This document shows, piece by piece, positions 18,601 to 31,118 of a stretch of 64,000 bases of DNA. The stretch lies in assembly GCA_023974075.1 (NCBI GenBank), contig CM043792.1, forward strand, positions 21,095,154-21,159,153. Reading direction: 5' to 3'. The position numbers and the translations under genes are program-made. The notes below the pieces were generated by a model. That model saw only the letters and a list, made by a program, of their open reading frames with translations. It was not told where the DNA came from and made no database searches. The number at the start of each line of letters is the position of its first letter. Position 1 is the first letter of the stretch. The stretch comes from Chaenocephalus aceratus (taxonomy: Eukaryota; Chordata; Actinopteri; Perciformes; Channichthyidae).

Positions 18601-21600
18601 GAAAGGAGAAAAAGGTTGTGCAGCGCCACTGGCTCCACCGTAATGAAAATGTGAGTCTTGCCCATGGAAGGATGTGACAGGGATCCCAGGCCGGGCTTGT
18701 GCTGAGGAGGTAATGTCAGGGAGGTAATGTCAACGAAGCCCACAGGCCCATGTACATGAACGTCTGCGTGTGTGTGCAGTAAGTGCCTAACACGTGTGTG
18801 CGTGTGAACTGTACATGTATGTGTTTCTGTAAGGGGGAGTCTATGGATGAAGGGGAAAAACCTTGAAGCCGTCTAGCCTGAATTACCTAGCCTTTTTTCT
18901 ACAGTAATTCCCCACGACTCCTCTCTCTAGACATCGCATGGTTGACATGTGTCACCACACAGTCAGATTACCAGGCCTCCTAATCCACCTCTAAGGCTGA
19001 CGGGGTGGGTGAGAGGGCTGAGGATGATCTGCCACACCAGGAATAATCCAGCACGGTAAAAAGGGAAGGGGGCTCATGTTGTTGCTCTCCTTACTGTCAC
19101 TGTTGCTGTATGTCGAAGGTGCCACGCAGCCTCGGATTAGGTGTGTTGTTTATGGTTGACATGTGGACAGACAGCTGTCAGCAAGATGTGCTAAACCAAA
19201 GCGCTGTGCAGGCCCGTATCCCTCGGTTACCCTTGGGCCGTCCCTGATCGGCGGGCAGCTAATCCCGTATCATTGTTTCGTGGTTTTGTTTGTTACAATG
19301 GGTATCGGTGACATCACTGGTGTTGACACCGGCTCACCAGCAAACAACACCACTGTTTATCTTTGTCTGTGAGATACCGGGTGAAAAACATTCCCAGATG
19401 GGTTCAGACAGCTGCCAATGAGATACCAAAGCAAAAAAGGACGAAAATATACAGGAAATATTTACTGATAATAATCTCACCAATCAAATGAATAAATGTT
19501 CTTTTTTCTCAGCAACAAAGAAATCGTCTTTGTTGTGTTAAACCGGTAGTAATATAATGTGATAAAATATATTATACATCTATTCAGGTAAATACAGCTT
19601 GATAAACAGGCATGGACAAGAGATAGTGATTTACATAGTGCTATAGATAAAACAATGAATCATATATTTCTATTGCAATGACTCACCCACTGTGTGTGCT
19701 CGGGCCGACATGATAGTTTCAGGGACAATTGACACTGATCTTTCATGGTCATGGTCATTGTGATCCTGAAAAGCAAGTCCTGGAAAACTATCGCTTTTCA
19801 GATTTTCAGAAGTCTTTAACGGCTAAAGAACATCAAATAAATAAAGAAGTCTCTCAGGGAAATTAAGCTATATCTAGCTATGTCCAGTCTAAGTCTGAAC
19901 AATTTCTCTTGATTGTGTTTTATTAGATTAGTCCGTTTAGGTATTTCCTGTGGTTACATGTTTATTGAAAAAGACCTTGGTGAGAAAAACATCTTCCTTA
20001 TCCAACTTGATAGAGTCAGAAGGAGGTCTGGATAGCAGGGCAGTAGGTGAGGTCAAGTCCTTACAAAGCATAGTGACTCCCTGCTACTGCGGGGCACTTC
20101 ACTGATTAAGACAGGCCAATCACTCTCAGTGTCAATGTCAGGTCTGCTAAGGACATACAGTGCAGCTCCTCTCTCACCTTAGAGGAGAAGAGGAGCTGGG
20201 TCGCAGGGCAAAAGGGCCAACACAGGTTCAGCCAACCCCCCATTAGCAGGAGTGAACCAGTGCAACCCAACCCCAAGAGGCCCCTGACTCACTACAGGGC
20301 AGAACCGGATGCTTATTAAACTTGAACAGCTCCAGGTTAGCCTACAGTGCTGTTGCCATAATGATGTAAACAATTCATACTGGTATAATTCTGCAGGGAC
20401 AGAATTATTATAGCAAGGCATTGTTCTGTCATTGTTTTGAGTGTGGGTGTTGCTCTCCATCTGGGAGATAGGGAAGTCATTAACTGAGCACAGCCAGTTT
20501 CCAATCATTGTAAACGTAACGGTGAAATTGCTAGAAATTACATAAAACTACTGTCTATAAAATGCGTGGAGAAGCACTTATAACCCCCTCTCCAGATGTT
20601 GGTTAGGGTCAGAGCTCACACTGTTGCCAGACATTGAACAGTGACTAAACTCTAGATGATGATGAGAGAAAAAAAAGAAACAACCACCTGATAACTACTC
20701 AGGCTGCCCCCAACACCGTAGTGTGGCCTCAGCAGTTATCGCAATATATGAATGATGTAGACAATCATCATGATGGAGTGGTTGAGCTTGGCGTGTAGGG
20801 AATATGTAAAGCATACTCTATATGTCCAGGCCGAGCTGTTCAAACTGTATCTTTATGTTGGATGTGTCCCCGGGGAAAGCAATACAGAGGTTAGACACAG
20901 AGACACCGATTGAAGACTGGCCACCTCTCTGCTACAGGGCCTGGCCACCAACCTCAGATAATTTTTAATGGCACACTAAAATGCTGCGTAAAGACTAAAT
21001 TGCTGCCCTCAATGGGCAACAGATGATGGAATTAAAGAGATTTAGAGCTATGGGGGAAATGGGCTGTGCATGTTTGATGTGGGCCTGGGAATGAGGGAAG
21101 AGAGGGGAAGAGAGGGAAGAGGGCAGCAGAGCAAACCAAGACAGCATCTGGCCCTTGTAGGGACAACACAGCCCTCTGGGAAGTCTCTACGGAGCGAGAA
21201 AGGGGCTGACTGATAGCTCTTTCTAACACCCACTATGCACACAGACTGGCACTCAGCTACTAGTAACACCTGCTGCACCCATATGGCACTACAATATCAC
21301 CCATCACCTAAACAAAACTGGAACATGTGAGGCATAAAAAAAAGTCCTAACTGTGAAATTGCAAGGCCACACAAACACTTATCCAAACCCTACTCCAGGT
21401 AACCATAGCAACCCCTCACCTGTCGCCTCCTGGAAAAGAATAGGCATGCAGCCAGGTCAGGGTGACACATTTCCTCTAACTCACACACACACATGTGCTG
21501 CGCGGTACTCTCATATATTTCCAACAGAGCATAAGCAGACACACATAGTAATACTGCGTATACATATAGGATTTATGATCCCTCGCAGAGGCACACAGAC

Positions 21601-23199
21601 ACATAAGCACAATAACAGATTTAATCTTCACTACTCTGGCCGCAGGAAGCTGGCAAAATGGCTTCAGCCGTCCACCAAAATGGCAACAGTTATCCTGACC
21701 TGGCATATTCTGAGCCCAAGTGAAAACGTGGCCCAGTATAAAGGGCCAGTGGGCTGCAGCAGCCTCTCTATTCATTAGAGACAAAACCTGGATCTGTGGC
21801 ATGATCTGGCCGGCTGGACTTATGAATAGAGCCAGCAATCCAGCAACGGCAGACCCTGTTAACCCTTTAACTATCTCGCTGTATACAACATAGAGGGAGA
21901 GGGAGGTTTTGGTGTGTGGTTCTAGAGGGGATAAACGTAAAAAGTAAAAAACTGGCACTGATGATGACAGCTCTGCGTAGCGTTTGCACTCATGATCGAG
22001 CCATGAGCCACACAAAGAGACTAGGGATTCCAGACACACGGCTGCCATATACAGGCGACAAGGAGTAAAATAACTCCAGCAAAAATGTACAAACCACAGC
22101 CTCATCCCTCACGACTCTCCCACACAAACGTGTGCTTTTATCTCATCCCAAGTGTGGAGGGATGTTAAAAATAATTCAGAGAAAAAAGGGGGGCTAGCAG
22201 ACTGATAGATTCAAACAAGCTCTGGTGTAAGTGATGAAGCTTAATAAGTTGGGATGGGACAGGCTTTATACTAGGTGATAAGAGGGGGATGGGCCCCACC
22301 ACCTTGGCTCTCATTTTCCCTCGCTCCCCTCGGCTTTCATCTCACTGCACACCGCAGACCCAGTGACTCACCCAGCGAGAAAAACACAACCAAAACCAAT
22401 AGCCGGCAGATAACATCTCTTACGCTAACAAGCTTTTCACTTGGGGATACCATCAACTCCCTGGTTTTTTATCATACAGCTAATTAAGGACAGACTGAGA
22501 AGCAGACCTGCAGCTATCTATCCACCCTTTTTGTATCCTCCTTCCTCTCACTCTGTCAAATCAGCTGCTTTTCACTGTCTCTATCACTCTTTCTGTCATT
22601 CTCTCTGGCTCTTTCTTTCACTCATACACACATACCCGCACGCGTATACACATACCGCACGTACACACACACACTCTTTGTCTCGTTTCAATCCACACTC
22701 CATTCACTTGCTTCTTTCTGCCTCTCTTTCCAATTCACTACCACTGCTGCCATCCCCAACACTGTGTCCAGCCCAAGGCCACTACTGCCTCTTAATCCCA
22801 TTAGACCAAACACAATCAATTATCCAGCCAGCCATAAGGATCTGAGAGCATTAAAATGTTAGCTGAGGAGATTTAGAGCCATTGATGTCTCTGACAGGAC
22901 TGAACTCCTCGTCCCCCTCCTGTGAGCACTCCCCTGCTTATCAGAGCGTTAGAGTCTGCGTAGACCTGTGTGTATGTGTGTCGGCGTGTGTTCATCAACA
23001 TGACACCCCGGCACCGACTTGAGCCACCATGCATTGCTTGCGGATCTTTAATCATGTCCCTGCAAGTCCCGGCAAATTACTGCCTTGTGATGGTAATCAA
23101 TAAAAGCGATAAACGCGGCCAGGGACTGCAGCTGCTGGGGTGAAGAAATACCGCTGGTTGAGTTCTCATAATCTGAACCCTCTTCTTGCCAAGAATAAA

Positions 23200-23212
23200 G
23201 GGGGGGGGGGGG
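23200..23212. repeat. G homopolymer run
   Basis: Roughly a dozen consecutive guanines after AATAAA, followed by GGAAGAAAAA. Length is likely unstable. Confidence 0.85.
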
Positions 23213-24483
23213 AAGAAAAACTCTCTTCTTCCAACTAGGAGAGGCACAACATGTGGGGAGAGAACAATGCACCCTCATACACTGGACTGCCATAGACAAA
23301 TGAAAGAGATGTGGAGTCACAGGTGCAGGTCAATCAATGCTATCAGCAGGTAGAGACTGATATAATCATATTGTAATCTGGACGATCCCCACCACCTCCC
23401 CTCCACAAACTCCATGCCCTTCTGCCGCTCCATTCATCGCTTCATCTATTTTTCTCACTCCCTCCCCTTTATCTTTCCCATACAAGCCTTTCTTTCACCC
23501 TCTCTTCACTGACTTGTTCCTTTTCAGGCAAGAAAATTAAATATGATCATTCCTCTTCAAAGGCACTACTATTAGCTGCATAATGAATATTCAGTTAATG
23601 TAGCAGAGAGACTGTGTGAGTAACAGTAATAAGCGACAGGGAGGAATAAAATGTGAACCTCTCAGACCGATTTTCAACGGCCTTACTGCACACCTACAAA
23701 AAAAATGAATGAATGTGCACTGGCATATCATTTTCCATATACTTCACAGCCAAATAACACGAAACATTAATTATTACAAATACCTTATTACCATGAATGA
23801 GCAGTCCTGTGACATTTAACAATGTGATTGTAGATCTACCTCATCAGAGTCCAATACATCATTTATGGCTCATTAATATTTCCAATGATGAATCATTGAT
23901 TATATGGCTATTATGAAATACTTCCTCAAATATCATGTCCCTAATACGACCTCGGCTGGAAAATCATTTGGCTAAGGCTTGAAAGGCACCGGAGCACTTG
24001 TGGCTCTAACTTTAACTCCACTCCTAAGGACTTGTCGGTCTACGCTCCAGATGCAGCTGCCAAGCACCTTCTCCACCGGGATTCAAATGTGTTTCCTCAT
24101 GCAGACACGATAGCCACTTTCCAATTTCAACTTCATCTTAAACCACCAATTTCTGCTGCCGTGGCGGTGATTGAAATATGAAACCTGCATATATACAGGC
24201 CATTACAGCGAATACAAGGCCCCAGCTGATGTATGTCTGCCCGGGAAAGTAAGAGCAGAAGAAACAACAGGGATCAGCTACAGTCAGAACACATTTCTAT
24301 TTATTTATTATTCAATAACGTTGAATTGGCCCCTGACCCCCTGCAGCAACTCACGCCAAACTACCCTCAGAAGAAAATCGCAGCCTAGCTGAATCAGGAG
24401 GAAATCAAACACGATTCCTGCGGCTCGGTGGTAAGAGAGTTCAAGTCTGACAGAATTTGATGAGTCTCCCCTTTGAGTAAATC

Positions 24484-24840
24484 CTTTTTGATTCATTTCA
24501 TTTCAAACTTTTATTTAACCATATTGGTCCCATTGACATCATAGATCTCTTTTTCAAGGGAGACCTGCAGCAAATAGGTTCCACATGAAACATAAAACAA
24601 TAAAGGACATCATACATTATATTTACAGGTTACATAGTTATCCACATTTACAAGTGCACATAGTAAAAACATGCAAAGGAATGAGATTGCTCAGTTTCAA
24701 TTCTTGCTGAAGATTCTTGCTGAAGATTGTTCCAAGCAAGTGGAGCTGCGCACATTCATGCGAAACAGAAGTCGAAAGCAGAGACATTACATTCCTACAG
24801 CACCACCACGAACAGACATGCCAACATAGAAATAACAAGT
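24484..24840 (-). mobile_element. 3'-end fragment of a non-LTR retrotransposon
   Basis: On the minus strand the block ends with a phrase of the type CTCCCTTGAAAAAGAGATC...GGTTAAATAAAAGTTTG, which I know as a common 3' UTR end of teleost LINE copies. The copy starts at the TTTTATTTAACC motif (about 24509). The right boundary is not clear. Inside, TTCTTGCTGAAGA is duplicated in tandem at about 24704-24731. No coding potential remains. The LINE clade cannot be assigned from this piece. Confidence 0.55.
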
Positions 24841-25612
24841 AAATAAATGAGTCATCCCATTAAGCAGAATCGTTATGAGCATCCTAGAAAGTGATGAGCC
24901 TTTTTCTGAGCCTGCGTTTGCTCTCTCTCCCTCTCTCTGTCTCCTACCCCTCATAACGACATGTTTTTTTCAGGGGCAACATGTAGTGCTTTTATCTGTC
25001 CTTTATGCCTTTCCAATTTTCAACAGAACCGTTTGATGGGTAGGTACCTCTAAACTAATTTCAGCTGGAGAGAAAAAAATTATAAAGTAACAGTTGTTCA
25101 AGTGGAAAATAAATGAATTAAGTAGCATAGCACATAGCAAATACACCAGGAAATAGAGGGGGATTAGAGAGGTAAGGGGCAAATGCTGCTAACACACTGT
25201 TGTCTGCAGCTTTCAAGGTTGTTTCAACTGTTAACTAGAGAATGCAATTCCTGAAGAAATTGCTAGTGGGAATGCTTTATGCTGAAAAGCTGACGCTAAA
25301 CTGCTATGCTGAAATGTAATGTGTAAGAAGAAAGGGAAGAATTTAGATTGAAATGATACATGAACACGGGGGGATTGAATGTGTGATGAGAGAAGAAAAG
25401 AAAGTAAAAAGGCTTGGAAAAGCAGCAGAATATTTGAACTGCAAACTTTTGAACTAACTTGATGGTGAATGATCTGTCATTCACCATCCCATAATACGCT
25501 TAGATGCGTTGATGGCTGCATTGTTACCAAACCTGTGAAGTCTTGGGCCATTAGGAGCATTTTCACTGAAGTTATGAGAAAACCGTGTTTCATGGCGAGC
25601 ATTGTGTTGCCA

Positions 25613-25745
25613 TCAAATCAAATCAAGTTTTATTTATATAGCACATTTATAAACGATTTTTGGTCGAGCCAAAGTGCTGTACATAAAATAAAAATAGCCT
25701 ACAGTAGAGACACTTTACAGCAAATACAACAGCACAGATTGTTCA
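25613..25745 (-). mobile_element. LINE 3'-tail fragment (minus orientation)
   Basis: Plus-strand reading starts with ATCAAATCAAATCAAG followed by TTTTATTTATATAGCAC and, further on, AAAGTGCTGTACATAAAATAAA. This is the reverse of the usual end of teleost L2-type LINEs, where a GCACTTT...GTGCTATATAAATAAA sequence precedes a short repeated tail. The copy is severely 5'-truncated and sits inside the 25.3-28.2 kb repeat. Confidence 0.65.
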
Positions 25746-25867
25746 GAATATCAGTATGAGAAAAACGACATTTGAAGAACTCTCAAAACTGTCCCGTAGA
25801 TATCTTCACGGCTGGACTGTTAGCACACATGTGAAGTTTGAGCACTTTTTGAAAATGTTCATAGGAG

Positions 25868-26420
25868 TTATAGCGACATCGTCTTTTATGGCGAGGGAAA
25901 CGGAAACGGCATATGATTAAACCCCATAATTGACGTAGGGCTGGACCGTTAACCATTATCTGAAGTGTGGTGCTGTTTTGACCCTTTTCATAGGCGTTAC
26001 GACAACATCGTGTTTTATGGCGAGGGATGCGTTTCCATGGAAACGGCATATGGTGAGATGTCAGATGTGACAGAGCTGTTGAGGTATGGAGAGGTGATAT
26101 ACAGGTGAAGATTGTGGGACGACCGGACCGTGTCCATTGGAGCTACAGCGACATCGTGTTTTATGGTGAGGGATGCGTTTCCATGGCAACAGCCTATGGT
26201 GAGATCTCAGATTTGGCGTAAAGCTGTTGAGGCATGGACCGGTGATATACAAGTGAAGTTTGGGGGACGATTGGACCGTGTTCATTGGAGTTACAGCGAC
26301 ATCGTGTTTTATGGCGAGGGATGCGTTTCCATGGAAACAGCATATCATGACACCCCATAATTGATGTAGAGCTGTTGAGGGCAGGACCATAACCATTATC
26401 TGAAGTCTGCTGCTCTGAGC
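25868..26420. repeat. Tandem array of ~130-148-bp units
   Basis: Four units share CATCGTGTTTTATGGCGAGG or close variants starting at 25877, 26006, 26152 and 26300, giving spacings of 129, 146 and 148 bases. Three are followed by GGATGCGTTTCCATGG and an AACGGCATAT or AACAGCATAT motif. Degenerate single copies of the same unit lie outside the array near 25580 and 27256, matching the duplicated flanking blocks. Units differ by substitutions, so the array is not recent. Confidence 0.8.
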
Positions 26421-27938
26421 ATGTCAGTTGGAGTTATTACCTATTAAACAATGAAGTATACCTATATTATTAAGCAAATCATGTATAAATACAACGCCAT
26501 ATATATACATCAAATGCAACTGACACTGTAATCCCCCTGCCCCCACCCTTCATGTTATGTCCTGTCCTACTTGTGATGTGTGTGAGCCATGTCCTTGTCC
26601 GTGTGTTTTTGTCTTTTGAAAATGTTTAATAAAATATGTTAAAAAAATTATTCTAGCACACTCGAGCTGGTTTCTCCAAAATTACCTACCCCACCTTTAA
26701 TTAATTTAGAAAGATGTGAACATTGAAGTTTCTATTTTAGAAAAGCTGACACTGTAGTGCATCGCTGGTTTTAAAAGTGATTTATAAGAGTCATGTTTAA
26801 AGATGTACAATACTTAAAACGTTTATAAAGATCCTCCGAGTGTATGTCATTTGTTAGCTGATAAAATGTTAGGGATAAACACCTTGACATATTGACTACA
26901 AGAGCTTGAATCAAACAAGCAACCTTGTATTTGAAAGATGAACTGACATAGCAACAGTCGCACGTGGTATATAACCCTGAGTACTTTAAAGGGTTCATGA
27001 GTAGAGGGGACTTGAATGTGAAATAAGAACAAGAAAATAAAAGTCTAAATGCATGAAAAAGCAGCAGAATATTTGAACTGAAAACTTTAGAACTAAAAGC
27101 ATACGTCACCAATAATGTCTAAAATATGTGGAACATGTTGAAGTCAGTATGAAGTCTCCATCAGATGGAAAATAATAGGCTGAGACAGTTTGTTAAACTC
27201 CAGTGACCACGTCATTAGTCTGCTGCTCTAATTATGTCAATTGGAGTTATGACATCATCGTGTTCCATGACACAGGTGTTTATATTTGAGCTAACGACGT
27301 GTCCAGAGATCAAAGGTTTCCATGGTGATTAGTGAGAGGAAAGCATTTTCATTGTTCTGAATGAGAGATAAACCTGGTACATGTGAACGCTTTGTTGAAG
27401 AAACGTAACAGATATCGGTGAAATTTCAAAACGTGAAGCATGTCAAGGAAGTTGAGCATCTGAAGTGTACTTTTTGTGCACTTTCAGGTTAATAATGTGG
27501 TCTTTTTGGCAGATTAACTAAAGGTGCGGCTGCTGTGGTGGGGAAAGGTGAGGCTGAATTTACAATGGATTTTAATGGAGACATGTTGAAAGTGTTTGTC
27601 ACTTCATGCCCTCAAGAGGCATTTTGTTTAATTATTTTGCTTAATTTTTTTTATCTTTAAAGCTACGAGATGTTTTCCTACGTTTGTCATGGAAAATTAT
27701 GTCTCAGGAATTATGACTGGTTTAAAAGAAAGTATGAAGGCAAAGTAAAATCTGTCCTCCACTCTAGCTGTGACATCACGCACTCTAAAATCTGAAGAAG
27801 GCCTCTTTACCAAGGTCTGAACAATGTTTAATATCTGTAAAAGTAAGAATCAGATTTAAAAGTTGTTGCACAAATAATGTCAGAAGGATGTGTGACATTT
27901 TAAAGTTGGAATGAGGTTTCTGAGTGAAAGTATGAAGG

Positions 27939-27978
27939 AGCAGTTAGCAGTTGAAGAAGGAGCAGTTAGCAGTTGAAG
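27939..27978. repeat. Short tandem duplication
   Basis: The phrase GAAGGAGCAGTTAGCAGTT, about 21 bases per unit, occurs twice in a row. Confidence 0.85.
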
Positions 27979-28252
27979 TTGCATGAAGATTGTTGAAGTC
28001 TGAAGAGTTCTCCATTGACTTCCATGTTAAAAATGTTATGGGATGTATCTCTGGAATTATGAAAGTTATGAATGATAAAAGTAATATCCATTGATTCCCG
28101 ACCGAGCTGAACGTTTTGATGTTTGAACGGAGTTTCTGCGATGTTCAATGTGGGGGAAGAAGCAGCGCAAAATAACCCGGCGGAATAATAAAGAATTTGG
28201 TGCGTAGCATAACAGATAGTTGGAATGCTGTGTCAGCATTCCCACTAAATGA

Positions 28253-29493
28253 GTTCAGTTTGATGGCTTGAATCCACTGGTGCAGTCTAACCCGGTTAAG
28301 TCAGATGCTCAATTAGTTTTCTCTGGGCCTTATATACTGGGCTGCTGCTCTACAGGAACCTGGCTCAAGGTTAGCTCCATGGTGTCAGTCATGCCCAATG
28401 TCCGGCACTCACAGTCTGCCATCCTCCTTAAGTGGCTGCCAGAGAACACTCACCAAGGTTACGTCTGTCAGCGCCAATGAGTATTCCACTTATCTCAATC
28501 AAAGTCCTTCACAAATCTTTGAGGGATTGGTCCTGCCTGTGCTTCAAACTCTGGAAAAATACGTGCATTAACTTAAGGAGGGGAAATGGAAGGGAAACAG
28601 TCACGCTGTTGCGCCTAAACTGAACAGCTTGACAATAACATCTTGGATTATTAAGCAGCAACCAATCAAATAAACAGATTCAATTAATCAATTAAAATTG
28701 TTTCCTACCGAGGGAAACAGATGAACACATTTGCATATTCTTGTTTGCCATAAATCTTGTCTGTGTTAAAGAAAGAACACAAGGAGTGATACTTAATTTT
28801 TCTGTGGGCCACGCTGGGATGACTGGAGATTTATTTTCTTTTGATGTTGATAAATATAAAAATAAAAATACAACTTTAGAAAAAAGAGCCTGCGTGTGAT
28901 GGACTGCACAAAGATTACTAGCTGATTTCAAGAAAAAACATGTACATACTGCATATCTTTGCTACGGATTTCAAACAGCAAATGTAGAAATAAAAACATT
29001 TCTCATGTACACACTTTGTACAAATGCCTTGCAATTAACATCCATTTGTTATAAATAGCCATGTAAGGTAATGACCGTGTTTAAATGGCAAAATACAAAC
29101 CCAGAGAGATGAATTGACACATCTTTATGTCCCCAAAGCGAGTCTGATAATAATGAATTGTGCTTTTATGACAAATTACTGCACTTTGTTTCCACGGGAA
29201 ACAGTCTATAAATTGGTCGGCGGGCAATGTAAATGTGTTATTTGTGCGGCATAAATCCCCAGCTAACAATATGACACCTGTGGATTTTCAAAATTACAAA
29301 AAAAAATCCTCTTTCAGCCCACCCACCTGCTTGATAATTCATGTGTAATATCAAATGATCCACTTGCTGTGACATCATACACAAATGGAGCAATTAGTCA
29401 CAATGAATACTAGAGTAATTATTATTGTAGAGACATGACAGTGAGGTAGACACAGGCTTTGATGCATCAGATTGTTTGTGTCCAGTGGGTAAA
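28253..29493. other. Gene-free stretch, possible conserved non-coding block
   Basis: No gene seen. The part at about 29020-29280 is of even complexity and contains several AT-rich transcription-factor-like motifs (CAATTAAC, ATAATAATGAATTG, ATAAATTGG). It looks like constrained non-coding DNA rather than repeat, but this is an impression from composition. Confidence 0.4.
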
Positions 29494-29495
29494 TA

Positions 29496-29780
29496 CACTG
29501 AACAAAAATATAAATGCAACACTTTTGTTTTTGCTCCCATTTTTCATGAGATGAACTCAAAGATCTAAAACATTTTCTATATACACAAAATAACCATTTC
29601 TCTCAAATATTGTTCACAAATCTGAAAAAATCTGTGATAGTGAGCACTTCTCCTTTGCCGAGATAATCCATCCCACCTCACAGGTGTGGCATATCAAGAT
29701 GCTGATTAGACAGCATGATTATTGCACAGGTGTGCCTTAGGCTGGCAACAATAAAAGGCCACTCTGAAACGTACAGTTTC
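29496..29780 (+). repeat. Left terminal inverted repeat of the Tc1 element
   Basis: Starts CACTGAACAAAAATAT and is matched in inverse by 30832-31116. It ends at CAGTTT just before GCTTTATTGGGGGGG. Confidence 0.93.
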
Positions 29781-29817
29781 GCTTTATTGGGGGGGTCTGG
29801 GGGGGTCCGAAAACCAG

Positions 29818-30818
29818 TCAGTATCTGGTGTGACCACCATTTGCCTCACGCAGTGCAACACATCTCCTTCGCATACAGTTGATCAGGTTGTTGATTGTGG
29901 CCTGTGGAATGTTGGTCCACTCCTCTTCAATGGCTGTGCGAAGTTGCTGGATATTGGCAGGAACTGGAACACGCTGTCGTATACGCCGATCCAGAGCATC
30001 CCAAACATGCTCAATGGGTGACATGTCTGGTGAGTATGCTGGCCATGCAAGAACTGGGATGTTTTCAGCCTCCAGGAATTGTGTACAGATCCTTGCAACA
30101 TGGGGCCGTGCATTATCATGCTGCAACATGAGGTGATGGTCGTGGATGAATGTCACAACAATGGGCCTCAGGATCTCGTCACTGTATCTCTGTGCATTCA
30201 CAATGCCATCAATAAAATGCACCCGTGTTCGTCGTCCATAACATACGCCTGCCCATACCATAACCCCACCACCATCATGGGCGACTCGATTCGCAACATT
30301 GACATCAGAAAACCACTCACCCACACACGCCATCTGCCCTGAACAGTGAAAACCGAGATTCATCCGTGAAGAGAACACCTCTCCAACGTGCCAGACGCCA
30401 TCGAATGTGAGCATTTGCCCACTCAAGTCGGTTACGACGACGAACCGGAGTCAGGTCGAGACCCCGATGAGGACGACGAGCATGCAGATGAGCTTCCCTG
30501 AGACGGTTTCTGACAGTTTGTGCAGAAATTCTTTGGTTATGCAAACCGATTGTTGCAGCAGCTGTCCGAGTGGCTGGTCTCAGACGATCTTGGAGGTGAA
30601 CATGCTGGATGTGGAGGTCCTGGGCTGGTGTGGTTACACGTGGTCTGCGGTTGTGAGGCCGGTTGGATGGTTGTACTGCCAAATTCTCTGAAACGCCCTT
30701 GGAGACGGCTTATGGTAGAGAAATGAACATTCAATTCACGGGCAACAGCTCTGGTGGACATTCCTGCTGTCAGCATGCCAATTGCACGCTCCCTTAAAAC
30801 TTGCGACATCTGTGGCAT
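29818..30818 (-). pseudogene. Tc1/mariner transposase, frameshifted
   Basis: This is the DDE transposase of the element, normally about 330-340 residues, which cuts the TIRs out and inserts them at TA sites. Reading leftwards from the ATG at 30818, the N-terminal helix-turn-helix (VARELNVHFSTISRL) is seen first. A frameshift near 30665 moves reading to the frame with NRPHNRRPRV (a GRPR-like linker) and the second DNA-binding part. The first catalytic Asp is in LFTDESRFSLF, just before a second frameshift near 30345. The last frame carries the second Asp (QHDNARPH) and the Glu (SPIEHVWD), 34 residues apart, so DD34E. It ends GHTRY at a stop near 29818. With two frameshifts, no functional transposase can be made; copies could still be moved in trans. 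Confidence 0.95.
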
Positions 30819-30831
30819 TGTGCTGTGTGAT

Positions 30832-31116
30832 AAAACTGAACATTTCAGAGTGGCCTTTTATTGTGGCCAGCCTAAGGCACACCTGTGCAATAATCATGCC
30901 GTCTAATCAGCATCTTGATATGCCACACCTGTGAGGTGGGATGGATTATCTCGGCAAAGGAGAAGTGCTCACTATCACAGATTTTTTCAGATTTGTGAAC
31001 AATATTTGAGAGAAATGGTTATTTTGTGTATATAGAAAATGTTTTAGATCTTTGAGTTCATCTCATGAAAAATGGGAGCAAAAACAAAAGTGTTGCATTT
31101 ATATTTTTGTTCAGTG
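30832..31116 (-). repeat. Right terminal inverted repeat of the Tc1 element
   Basis: Inverse copy of 29496-29780. The transposase start codon lies only 14 bases inside it, so this TIR also acts as the 5' leader of the transposase. Confidence 0.93.
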
Positions 31117-31118
31117 TA

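Larger units (their letters stand above)
25265..28246. repeat. Unclassified ~3-kb repeat region with inverted ends
   Basis: The block begins with AGTGGGAATGCT (25265-25276) and ends with its exact inverse AGCATTCCCACT (28235-28246). The right end also forms a perfect hairpin, a 9-bp stem (28222-28230 with 28234-28242) around a TGT loop. Inside are two diverged copies of a block about 1.65 kb apart; both share AAAGCAGCAGAATATTTGAA (near 25420 and 27058). There are also several copies of a ~146-bp unit and a nested LINE tail. No transposase is present. The structure could be a non-autonomous DNA transposon or an amplified composite repeat. Target duplications are not evident. Confidence 0.5.
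29496..31116 (-). mobile_element. Tc1/mariner transposon, complete but inactive
   Basis: A 1621-bp element inserted at a TA dinucleotide, with TA at 29494-29495 and 31117-31118. Ends begin CACTGAACAAAAATATAAAT and finish with the exact inverse. The terminal inverted repeats are long, about 285 bp each (29496-29780 and 30832-31116), with only scattered mismatches. A single minus-strand transposase frame fills the space between them and is broken by frameshifts. I recognise this terminus as the Tc1-type family reported to be shared by teleosts and lampreys; that link is from memory of the literature. Nearly identical TIRs show the insertion is not ancient. Confidence 0.97.

Noticed and set aside
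21476..22105. 209-codon minus-strand open frame, the longest outside recognised transposons and arrays
   Set aside because: No recognisable domain, poor start context, Cys- and His-rich translations of CA-like tracts at its end, and no splice logic. Probably chance.
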